Source: Orobanche coerulescens
Taxonomy: Eukaryota; Streptophyta; Magnoliopsida; Lamiales; Orobanchaceae
Direction of reading: 5' to 3'
Length of the DNA: 64,000 nt
NCBI GenBank assembly: GCA_033398695.1
Contig: CM065804.1
Span: 34,279,001-34,343,000 of the forward strand
This document shows positions 24,771-33,865 of this stretch, in pieces. Both the position numbers and the translations under genes were made by a program. The notes under the pieces were generated by a model. That model was not told where the DNA came from and did not search any database. It saw only the letters and a list, made by a program, of their open reading frames with translations. The stretch's first letter is position 1. Each line of letters starts with the position of its first letter.

Positions 24771-24828
24771 TTGAAGAACAGTGAGTGTTTCTTCAAGTAT
24801 ATGTCCTGGAGAACAGTGAGTGTTCTTC
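24771..24828 (-). promoter_or_regulatory. Element F: paired leader hairpins between primer-binding site and gag
   Basis: On the minus strand, AGAAC-ACTCACT-GTTCT (24826-24810) is followed by TTGAAGAA-ACACTCACTG-TTCTTCAA (24796-24771). Both loops contain ACTCACT. Element G has the same pair with a changed but still paired second stem. Confidence 0.7.
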
Positions 24829-24864
24829 GAGACGGTAGGAATAAAAATGAAGGTTTAGATGCCC

Positions 24865-24880
24865 TTCCTCTAGCGCCAAT
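24865..24880 (-). promoter_or_regulatory. Primer-binding site of element F
   Basis: The minus strand reads ATTGGCGCTAGAGGAAGG directly inside the LTR edge at 24881. Element G carries nearly the same site (TTGGCGCTAGAAGAAGG). The primer tRNA is not identified here. Confidence 0.65.
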
Positions 24881-25766
24881 TGTTGTTACCCAAAATATTA
24901 TCCTAGATAGTATTGTGGAACGATCGAGTAACAAACAAAATGCGAGAACACTTCCGTGGGAAAATAGATAACACAAGATTTGCCGGGGTTGTTAGTCCCG
25001 GGCTTGAATGCTCTCGCGAGATGTTATTAATAAATATACTGTCGAGTACAAATATTAATGTTAGAATCTAATACAATGAGTGTAAAAGCTTCTAGTTATC
25101 TAGGCTTTAGAGCGAGATTGCCTAAGAACCATGGATGAATCTGTGAGTTCTTGCTTGGAATTTATGATGAATGTGTGTGAATGTCACTATGAATATGTTA
25201 GTGCTTGCCAAAAGAGCCTTTTGTTCTCTCTTTGGTGTGTATTTTGCACTTAATTCGTGGTAGGATCCGTTTTTTTTGGCTGCAACAGTGAGTCCTCTAT
25301 TTATAGGGGACAAGGTAGTTGGGATCCCTCAGGCGATCGCGGGCGATCGCCGTTTTCTATATTAAAATAAACGGCCGATCGTCCCGTCACGTGGGCCTGT
25401 TCCCTTGAGGTCCGAGGTTGCAGTTGGAGGCCAGCTGGGTGGACCAATGGGAAGCCAGCACGCGTCGCGAGTCGCTGTCCGAGGAGGGTCCACTACGTAC
25501 CTTTCGGCGGCCTTGTCGGTAGGTGCGGTAGGTGACAGGCTGGGGTCAATGATCCTTTTTGTTGGTATCCTGTGAAGATCCGCGGGTGGGCCATCGTCCA
25601 AGATTCGGTCTTCGACGACTTTGACGGACGCTGGATCCCCACGTGGCATGAGACGATCGCTATATCATGCCGGACTTTAGGTGTTCGTCCGGAGTTTGGC
25701 TTCTATGGTTGACTTTTCGGGGAGGTCGCCGATCGCCTATCGTGGCGAGTTAATCGTCGCACAACA
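24881..25766 (-). repeat. Element F: 5' LTR
   Basis: 886 bp with the same termini as 14087-14963. A TATA box for minus transcription lies at 25297-25305. Relative to the partner LTR most differences are one- to four-base indels in GC-rich positions, with few clear substitutions. Confidence 0.9.
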
Positions 25767-26667
25767 TATATATATATGCACACTTTCATATCAAGTAATG
25801 ACATTGATATTATATATATATATATAGAAAATAGATTGTGTTTTTAAAAGAAAATAGTATAATATTTTATTTCAAAAAACCATTTAAATCGATACTTTTC
25901 TCCATTTAAAATCAACCGCTTAATATGTTTACCAAACAATTATTTTAGTGAGTAGTTAATATATACAGCGAAGGATAAAACATCATTTCTGTCACTAAGA
26001 GTGTTGTTTATTCAACAGTACAACCGAATAATAATTTAACTTATTCTATATAGACAACTAAACCCATACAAACAGCTTAACCCAGAGCTTAATGACAACC
26101 AATTGAACAATCTCGTAGTCTGGTTCGCTTCATATAGAGAGTTTAACTCATAGAGGGCTTAAAAACCAACCAAGCAGCCTTGTAGTCTATTTCACCCAAA
26201 AAAGGAAAAAATGACTTAAAAATTAAAATAGTAATGTACTTTGTCCGAGTTTTCAATTATACTAACTTACTCTATTTTTTTACAATCTTAGTAATGTACA
26301 TCATTTCCGTTTTCAATCAACACCAATTCCTAACATCGTCCACTTAGCCGTGACAGAAAGATGATGTGGAAGACATGTGACCCTCACGTGTATATGTTAA
26401 AGGAAAAATGACTTAAAATAGTAATGTACTTTACCCGAGTTTTCAATTATAGTAATCTACTCTATTTTTTTACGATCTTAGCAATGTACATCATTTTTTA
26501 CAACTTTGAAAGCAAATTTGTATTGAAAGCAGAGCTTTGTTGATTTGTTATTTCACATGATCTGTGTATTTCATTATTATGTAAAAAGCAGAGTATTCTA
26601 TGAAATGGACACAAGAATTTAGCAAAAACACTAACAAAAAACAGAGTGTAATCCCAAACAGAGTATT
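25767..26667. other. AT-rich DNA with a ~100-bp direct repeat
   Basis: Between F and the truncated LTR of B there is no coding signal. Short TA runs occur at 25767-25777 and 25812-25826. Two diverged copies of a roughly 100-bp unit lie at about 26206-26312 and 26402-26500; each runs from GGAAAAAATGACTTAAAA to AATGTACATCATTT. They are separated by about 90 bp. It may be part of an unrecognised transposon. Confidence 0.6.
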
Positions 26668-27073
26668 AAATCATTGTTGTATGATTATCGTACTTGTACT
26701 AGCATCGTTGTGCTAACCCCTTCGGGGGTGAACATTTGTTTGTGTTCAGGATCCAGGAGATTAGGGAAACAACCATTGGAGCTGCATGACGACAAAGTGC
26801 AGTGATGTTCAGTGGGTTTATTCGCTCATTGATTTTGTTGTTTTAATAAGTACTCGAGTACGTCGTCGTTTGTGATGATTTGGATTTGGTGATGTATTAA
26901 TACTCTTCCTTTGGATATTTGTATTCTCAGTATTGGCCAGAACTGTTTGTATTTTATTTCGGTTGCTTTCATACGTTGGTGTCTGTTATTTTTTTTATGT
27001 CTTCAGCATTGTAAATTCTTATGTAAAGGATTTACGGCGCTGTAATATTCCTGAATATATCGGGGGTGTTACA
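26668..27073 (+). repeat. Element B: truncated 5' LTR
   Basis: Only the last 406 bp of the LTR remain; they match 38281-38596. The left edge coincides with a change to unrelated AT-rich DNA. It contains the branch-point-like CTAAC (26713-26717), hairpin CCCC-TTCG-GGGG and acceptor TTCAG|G (ending 26749). A 93-bp stretch (about 26778-26870) is missing from the 3' LTR, bounded by a TT microhomology. Confidence 0.85.
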
Positions 27074-27078
27074 GAATA

Positions 27079-27090
27079 TGGTATCGGAGC
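27079..27090 (+). promoter_or_regulatory. Primer-binding site of element B
   Basis: TGGTATCGGAGC, 5 bases after the LTR end (GTGTTACA); complementary to the 3' end of initiator tRNA-Met with one difference from the common form. Confidence 0.8.
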
Positions 27091-27309
27091 TAAGATTATG
27101 GATATCTTGGCCATTGGGTTAAAATAGGGGTCAGGAATGTCTTTTGAGGTAACCGGCCGCGAATAACATTACTGTACTGCCTACGTCTTCGTGAGAGCGG
27201 TGGTTGTAAGATCCTAAACTCTATCTCGTCCTTTACATGTTATACTTATTTATACTTGAACATTAAAACGATATTTGTTTCCTGTATATTGAGTATTTAT
27301 ACTTACAGT

Positions 27310-29684
27310 ATGTTGAGAGGTGGACGTGGACGTGGTCGCGGTCGCGGACGCATACGAAGGAATGCCGAGAGGGAAGCTTCGCCTTCTAATCAGGCCAGGC
27401 ATAGCTCAGGCGAGCCACAAAGGTCTATTAATAATGAACTGGAACCTGCTGTGCCCGAAATCCTTCGTCAGGTGGTGAACCAGATGACTCAGTTTGCCCA
27501 GGTCGTAGACCGAATGCAGGTGGCAGTAGGACTACAACAGGGAGGTGGACAGCAGGGTATCCCAGACATGGGAAATCGAGGCGACCGATAGCTGCAGGAA
27601 GTGGCAAATATGCAACCACCTAAATTCGACGGTTTTTCGGAGACTCCCACATGGGATCATTGGTTGAAGGGACTGGAGAAGATTTTTGCCGGGATTAATT
27701 GCCCAGACGACCGGAGAGCCTCTATTGCTCAGTACTTTCTCATAGGGGAAGCGTCCGAGTGGTGGGAAGCCATCCGGCCTGTAGATCATGATGCTGACTG
27801 GACATAATTTAAATTGATGATGGAAGCTCAGTACTGCCCTCGTCCTGTGAGGGAAGCCAAAATTCGGGAATTTTTCTCCGCACAGCCGTCAAACGAGCCA
27901 GTATCCCAGACAATTAAAACGTTTAATCAGCAGATGGCGTTTATTCGACACCTATTCAGAAGAGATGCGGAAATGATGATCCATTTTGATATGAGAATTC
28001 AACCAGAAATCCAGAGGTACATGTCCGGTTTTGAATGTCCCACTCTTCGTCAATATCAGAATAAAGCCTTGGCGTATGAAATCAAGGAAGCAGCAATGGA
28101 GAAGTTTACAGAATCCAAGAAGTAGAAAGTCTCCGGTAGTTTCATGGAGCACAAGAGTAGTGGGACCCGCAAGGCCCAGTCATCCTTTCATTCTTTCAAG
28201 AAACCTCCGCACCCATCCAAGAGCGGTAAGTACTTCGGAGCAGTATCAGCCATGATAAATACTTCTAGGAAGTGCTTTAACTGTGGTCGCCCGGGCCACC
28301 TTTGGTGTGATTGTTTCCGTACTCCAGTTACATGTTTTGATTGCGGACAGGAAGGGCACCGTGCGACGTTTTGCAAGGATGCTACAAAGTTTAATGGAAC
28401 CCGTACATTACAGCCTGCTCAGAGGGAAGCAAGTAATCAGCAGATGCAGCAGAGTGTACAGCTGCCCCAAAATTTCGGTCGAGGTCGAGGCAGAGGACAA
28501 TTCGACCGCAAGGGAGCCTCGAGTGTCGGATCCGCTCCCCCACGTCTGTACGAGATGAGGAGAACAGACGATCAGGATGCTGCTGTCGCATCAGGTACTG
28601 TTCAGATCCTTTCACAACCAGTTAGCGTTTTATTCGATACAGGAGCTACGCATTCATTTATATCCTTGTCTTGTGTAAATCATTTGAATATTTCTGGTTT
28701 TCATAATTGTGAGCCTTATGTTGAGGGATTATCGAGTGGAGAGAGGAATGTTGGAAACTTAGAAACTAGAGATTTCCCTGTATCATTTGGAGGCAGAGAA
28801 TGGCCCTCAAATCTGATTGTGATAGAAATGCAAGGAGACGACCTGATACTCGGAGATGATTGGCTTAATCGATATAGAGCTATTATAAACTACCGAAGGA
28901 GAAATATCTCAGTGATAGCTGACGATCGTTCTGAAATACTATTTGAAGGATGGAAACCAGGAAGCTCAGGAAAGATGATCAAGGCGATGAAAGCGGTCAA
29001 ATTGTTGAAACGGGGCTGTACCGAATACTGGTGCTATGCAATGAAGAAAGAAGACGGAAAAGTAGAGCTCTCATCCATTTCTGTTGTGAATGAATTTCCG
29101 GATGTGTTTCCTGACAGATTGCATGGACTACCTCCACGACGGGATGTAGAATTCACCATCGAGCTGGAACCAGGAGCTACACCAGTTTCTAAGGCGCCGT
29201 ATCGTATGGCACCTATTGAGATGTATGAATTGAAGAAGCAACTGGAAGAGGTACTGGACAAAGGCTATATCCATCCAAGCGTTTATCCGTGGGGTGCACC
29301 AGTCCTTTTCGTTCGGAAGAAGGATGGATCGCTTCGATTGTGTATTGACTACCGGGAGCTGAACAAAATGATAATCAAGAATAAATATCCGTTGCCAAGG
29401 ATCGATGATTTATTTGACCAACTACAAGGAGCAACGGTGTTTTCTAAGATCGATCTGAGATCAGGATATCATCAGCTGAGGATTAAGGAATCTGATGTTC
29501 CGAAGTCAGCATTCAGAACTCGCTACGGACACTACGAGTTTGTAGTGATGTCGTTTGGTCTCACTAACGCACATGCTGTATTCATGCAATTGATGAACCG
29601 AGTGTTCATAGAGTATTTGGACAAGTTTGTGGTTGTGTTCATTGATGACATTCTGGTGTATTCTAAGAGCCCGGAAGAGCATGC
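27310..29684 (+). pseudogene. Element B: gag-protease-reverse transcriptase (N-terminal part of polyprotein)
   Basis: One uninterrupted frame, broken only by three in-frame stops (27589, 27805 and 28123). The Gag start is arginine/glycine-rich (MLRGGRGRGRGRGR); the capsid-like block includes EASEWWEA and YCPRPVREAK; two CCHC knuckles lie at about 28273-28378. The protease active site [11 protein letters not shown] is near 28636. Reverse transcriptase motifs are [13 protein letters not shown] and the catalytic FIDDILVYS (about 29638-29664). At least one stop (28123) replaces a glutamine codon of related element C, as expected from C-to-T change at CAG. The frame is cut by the CACTA insertion at 29685 and resumes at 33866. 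Confidence 0.9.
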
Positions 29685-29702
29685 CACTACTACAAAAACA
29701 GC

Positions 29703-29870
29703 ATTTACTGACACTTAGTTTCTGACACTTTATCAAAAGTGTCAGTAACTTCTGACATTTGACTCATTTTTTATTTTTAACATAATTGCGTCATAAGATA
29801 CTGACACTTAAGTATCAGTAACTTGAGTATCAGAATTTACTGACACTTAAATATCAATAATAAAAAAAAA
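29703..29870. repeat. Left subterminal repeats of the CACTA element
   Basis: Repeated TACTGACACTT and its complement AAGTGTCAGTAA, partly arranged as palindromes, within 190 bp of the left end. Confidence 0.85.
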
Positions 29871-29873
29871 TGT

Positions 29874-29942
29874 ACATGTCGAGGATCGAACTCGAGACGC
29901 GGTGATGAAATCACTGAACAGAAACCAATTTAGCTATATGGA
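29874..29942 (-). other. tRNA-like relic (possible tRNA-Glu) inside the CACTA element
   Basis: The minus strand contains TAGCTAAATTGG (29936-29925), which fits the A box, and GAGTTCGATCCTC (29893-29881), which fits the B box and T loop. Between them GTGATTTCATCAC could form an anticodon-like arm with TTC. The D and acceptor arms are poor, so this is a relic at best. Confidence 0.35.
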
Positions 29943-30031
29943 TAATTTACCTTGTTTCACAATATTAAATAGAATTACCATAACAATGAATATTAATTAA
30001 TAAATCAATATTAAAAACCAATATTAGAAAC

Positions 30032-30180
30032 CCGTAACACTTTACCCTAGTTCTTCATCTTCTTCCGCAGCCTCGCCCTTCTCCCGTAACACTTTACCCC
30101 AAGTTCTTCATCTTCTTCCGCAGCCTCGCCCTTATCCCGTAACAATTTACCCTTAGTTCTCTGTGTTTCATCTTCTTCCT
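30032..30180 (+). repeat. Tandem duplication upstream of the SCAR fragment
   Basis: A unit of about 65 bp beginning CCCGTAACACTTTACCC and containing TTCTTCATCTTCTTCC is present twice, with a partial third copy. It precedes the SCAR start codon and may be duplicated 5' untranslated sequence of the captured gene. Confidence 0.7.
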
Positions 30181-30301
30181 TGACAGTTGCAGCGCCAATT
30201 ACGACTTTTCCCCATAACCCCAAATTTTGATTCTCTTACTTCTATCTGAATCAAATTCAATCCCTTTACCAAAACCCTATGTGTTTAGTGAAGCAAAAAC
30301 G

Positions 30302-30859
30302 ATGCCGTTGGTGAGAGTGGAGGTGAGGAATGAGTACGCACTGGGAGCACCGTAATTGTACAGAGAGACGAACAAGGAAGATCCGAAGGAGGTTACGGAA
30401 GGAGTCGCCGCCGGCCTCGTCGGTGTCTTACGTCAGATTGGGGATCTCGCTGAGTAATTTTCTATCATTATATTATTTTCCCCTGCACTTTATTTGTTTA
30501 ATTCGCTAGACCAACTCTTTAGATGCTTGGAGTTTTATTAATCCCATTTAATATGTTAAAATTTTGGGAAGTTTTTGTAGTTTAGAACACGATTTGGTTT
30601 AATGTGGAAACTTAGTTACCGTATTGAATGATGGCTAGTATCTATAGTCTAGTATCTATTGTAGATGATAAATGTGTGCGGTGTCTTGTCTTTTATCGTC
30701 TTCATAATCAAGAATTTGCTCTCTGCATCTGGTAGATTTGCAGCAGAAGTTTTCACAGCTTGCAGGAAGAAGTGATGAGAACATCTTCTAGAAGCCATAA
30801 GTTGCGCAAGCACATCGTTGCGTTTTATTGAACACTCCTGAAATCCAACCATATATTGA
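30302..30859 (+). pseudogene. Captured SCAR/WAVE gene fragment (exons 1-2)
   Basis: Exon 1 (30302-30453) encodes MPLVRVEVRNEYALGAP, a stop, then further residues ending [14 protein letters not shown]: the N-terminal SCAR homology domain of plant SCAR proteins. After a donor site (GTAATT at 30454) exon 2 begins at 30736 with FAAEVF and, after a one-base frame slip, continues SLQEEVMRTSSRSHKL. SCAR proteins activate the Arp2/3 complex for actin nucleation. Retained introns show capture at the DNA level, not by retroposition. The stop and frame slip make it non-functional. Confidence 0.8.
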
Positions 30860-31281
30860 GTAAGTTCTTGATTATTCTATTTATAAGTGACATGTTAATA
30901 GAGTTGTAAGATTTTAGTATAATAAACCAGTTTTACTTTTATCTCACTTCAGGGAACATATGTGTTATTTAACGTCAACACACCCTTATAAGATTCGACG
31001 GCGACTATCCGTGGATGCGATGGAGGTGTCGTGTGACGGAGGGTTGGGTTTTGTAGCGACTGAAAGAACGAATTTCAGGTTCGTTTTCTTATTGTTCCAA
31101 TTTTAAATTCTAAAAGAAAATGGGTTTCATGTGTTACGTGAATTCTAGAAATGGTTGGTTTAATGAAGTGTGCTTGTGTGAAATTTTTTTGAACCGGTGA
31201 AGGAACTTGGCGGCCAGATCACCTTTAGCCCAGGACAGGAGAGCGTGATCTTAGGCAAGCTACTGCAACTTTTGAAGAACG

Positions 31282-32120
31282 ATGGGGGACTACGGGGATG
31301 CCATGATGCGCGATCAAAACGCTACCGTTCAGGCCCGTACCAAGGCTCAGAACCGCGCCAATGTTATGCAACTCAAATTGGTACACTCTCTACCTTACAC
31401 AGTACCATACCTTCTTCGCCGATTTCGATGTTAAATAGTTCGGTATGCCAGTTTTCATGTGAATATAAGATTTTGAACCAAATCCCTTGTTTAGGTTTAT
31501 GTGTTGACCACAGTACATTGACCTGTTTATGGGTTCTAGTATTATATTTTTGGGATTGAAATAAAGATGATAGGGCTTAGGACTTAGGTGTGGCTTGAAG
31601 GACACTTGATTGTTGTGGATTGCGATATCTAGTTATGATTTGTAAGTACGAATATTGATTCTTTTCACTGCCTGTGGTCACCATTGAAATATAAAAACTG
31701 AAAGAGCTAGGGTCACCATCTTACTGGATGCATTTCTTGTACCACCTTTAATAGAAATCAACTGATTTTTGTTGTATTTTTTATTGTCTTCACTGCAAAA
31801 GTTTATTGTTTGTTAATGGTCTTCAACAAATCATGAAGATTGGTCAGAGTCATCCAACTGGTTTGACTTCAAATCTTCTGAAGTTGTTTGAGCCTCGTCC
31901 GCCTTTGGAATACAAACCACCTCCAGAGAAGAGGAAATGCCCGCCATATACAGGTCTTTAATTGCTGTAGCTTATCTAACATCTCTAAAGGAGGTGCATA
32001 TTTATGTTTATTTAACAATCTAGTCATAAGGTTTTCACAGGTATGGCACAATTTGTTAGTAACTTTGCTGAGCCTGGTGATCCTCAATATGCTATTCCAG
32101 TGAAGAAGGTCGAGACTCCG
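31282..32120 (+). pseudogene. Captured U1-70K (U1 snRNP 70 kDa) gene fragment, exons 1-3
   Basis: Exon 1 (31282-31380) encodes MGDYGDAMMRDQNATVQ..., exon 2 (31839-31953) GQSHPTGLTSNLLKLFEPRP... and exon 3 (32041-32120) GMAQFVSNFAEPGDPQ... These match the N-terminal part of plant U1-70K, before its RNA-recognition motif. Introns keep GT and AG borders (31381-31838 and 31954-32040). The exons are open and the splice phases fit. U1-70K takes part in 5' splice-site recognition in the spliceosome. The RRM and C-terminal parts are absent, so at most a truncated protein could be made. Confidence 0.88.
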
Positions 32121-32656
32121 GTATGACTTTTTCCTGTCTCAAATTTTACTGCACTGCATTTTGTTGCTTGTTGATTTATGTATGCTTTGAAGTTCGTTTT
32201 GAGTTTTGAAATCATGTAGTTGTGTTGTTTTTCATTGTCTATGGATACAGTGTTTTATTTGAACTAACGAGGTCTATTGTTTCTGTCCATATGGAGATGC
32301 CTAATGTTTCACTGATGGTGTGGATTGCTGCCATTTTGATATAAAAACAGTTTTGCGACATGTCCCATTGTTGTTGTGTTGAAGATGAGTTTTTTTTTTG
32401 TTTGAATTTTGTCCCTGAGTTTTGGTCGAAGCCTTTCGAGTTTAGAATGAGAAGTAATGTTACCCGTTATTTTTCTATTTATGTTCTCATTACAAAAACA
32501 CGCCTTGGAGTAATGTTGGGATAAAAAAGATACCGATGTGAGACGGAAGTATGTTCATTGATTCTTGACATCTGTTATCAAATAATTTGTTTGAGTTCTT
32601 TCAGTAATTTGGTTTTTGTTCATTATCATAGATTGCTTACTAAGCTCACCTTTCAG

Positions 32657-32991
32657 GACAAGTCTTAAGCCATGAAAATCTTGCTGATTATATAAAGATG
32701 AAGGTTCCTAGCTTAAGTACCATCAGTGTCAAGCAACTAAATGGTGAAAGTAAATATTCTCCAGTTGTATTCCTAGCAAATGCTATGCAGCAGCTTAAGA
32801 GGTGAGGTTGCAGACCAAAGAAATTGTTACCTTAATGTGGATGTGATTCAGTTTCTATTTTAGAAATTTTGAAAGTAATTTTGAAATGTCAGTTCAAGGG
32901 AATCGATAACTACAGCATGAAAGATCTTTCGGAACTACGTGATCGATGGGTTACATATGTTGCCAAGTTAATTACAACTTACAATCGTGAG
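32657..32991 (+). pseudogene. Third captured gene fragment, two exons, unidentified
   Basis: Two exon-like open stretches have intron borders: 32657-32801 (with YIKMKVPSLSTISVKQLNG and SPVVFLANAMQQLKR) and 32893-32991 (with GIDNYSMKDLSELRDRW and YVAKLITTYNRE). They follow TTTCAG and GTCAG acceptors and precede GTGAG and GTAAT donors. The phases of the two exons do not join without loss, so a piece may be missing. I do not recognise the protein. The text reads like a conserved plant gene rather than transposon sequence. Confidence 0.5.
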
Positions 32992-33559
32992 GTAATTTTA
33001 ATATGAGTCATTTATATACAAAATTCTTCTGAATATCTATGGAACATTAGTTAGATATAGTATGTTAATTGATTCTGTACACTTATACAGGTGGGAAAAA
33101 TTTGAAGTTGTTGAGCATGTAGGTGTGGTGGGACAGATTGACGTTGCTGATGGTTATCATTGTATTTTGCATTGTATGCTTAAAATCCATTGTTTTTGTG
33201 TTGATGGAGATTGTTAGAGCTGGAGGAATTTTTTTTTGTGAGGTTTGGCAGCACATTTGTTGCGAAATTTGGTTGATTAAGTGTTTTGTTAGTAGTTAAG
33301 TTGAATGCTTGATTAGTATACTTGATTGAGGTGTTTTGTTGGTAGGTTAGTATTTTGATTGTATTTTGATGGCTCTTGATGCTTGGTTTTGTATTGCTCT
33401 TTTTTAAGTGCATTGCATTTGGGATGTTTTATAATTGAATTGTCTGTTTGAAAATTTCAATTTATGGTATTTTTTTTTCATGTAATTAAATAAAAAATGT
33501 AGTATTCATAAAAATAGAATTGAGATAAAAATAATTTTTTTTTCACAAATCTGAGCATA

Positions 33560-33845
33560 TATTGACACTAAAATAGTGTCAGTAATTATTTTTACCGACA
33601 CTTTATAATAGTGTCAGTAATGCTAAAGTTGAACATACCGACACTAATGTTTAGTGTCGGTAAAAATTAATTACGACACTATTTTAGTGTCGAAAAAAAT
33701 CCGACGCTATTTTTGTGTAATTATTTATTAACTCTTGTATTACTGACACTAAAAATTAGTGTCAGTATTTTCTGGCTTTAGCATTACTGACACTATTACA
33801 AGGTGTCAGTAAAACTAATTACTGACACTATTTTAGTGTCAGTAA
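33560..33845. repeat. Right subterminal repeats of the CACTA element
   Basis: At least eight copies of ACTGACACT or its complement AGTGTCAGT, some with CGACACT variants, mostly as inverted pairs with AT-rich centres. Confidence 0.85.
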
Positions 33846-33865
33846 AGGGGAAATTTGTACTAGTG

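Larger units (their letters stand above)
14087..25766 (-). mobile_element. Element F: complete Tat-lineage Ty3/gypsy retrotransposon
   Basis: An 11.7-kb element bounded by LTRs at 14087-14963 and 24881-25766 and by the 5-bp duplication TATAT (14082-14086 and 25767-25771; the flanks are low in complexity). On the minus strand the order is LTR, primer-binding site, leader, gag, protease, reverse transcriptase, RNase H, a second RNase H, integrase, a long 3' region with an antisense gene, polypurine tract, LTR. The CIDFTDLN-type reverse transcriptase and the dual RNase H place it in the plant Tat lineage. The coding frames are heavily broken although the LTRs are still similar; most LTR differences are small indels. 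Confidence 0.9.
29685..33865. mobile_element. CACTA (En/Spm-type) transposon carrying host gene fragments
   Basis: A 4181-bp insertion in the reverse transcriptase gene of element B. The left end reads CACTACTACAAAAAC and the right end ...AAATTTGTACTAGTG, imperfect inverted repeats of the CACTA type. It is flanked by the 3-bp duplication TGC (29682-29684 and 33866-33868), the size expected for this superfamily. Removing the element and one TGC restores the codon phase of the host frame. Subterminal regions (29703-29870 and 33560-33845) carry many direct and inverted copies of TTACTGACACT, expected as transposase-binding sites. No transposase is recognised; the interior holds pieces of SCAR, U1-70K and an unidentified gene, so it is non-autonomous. 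Confidence 0.92.

Noticed and set aside
31197..31559. A 120-codon frame in the CACTA element
   Set aside because: The U1-70K start codon at 31282 in another frame, with matching downstream exons, explains the coding signal.
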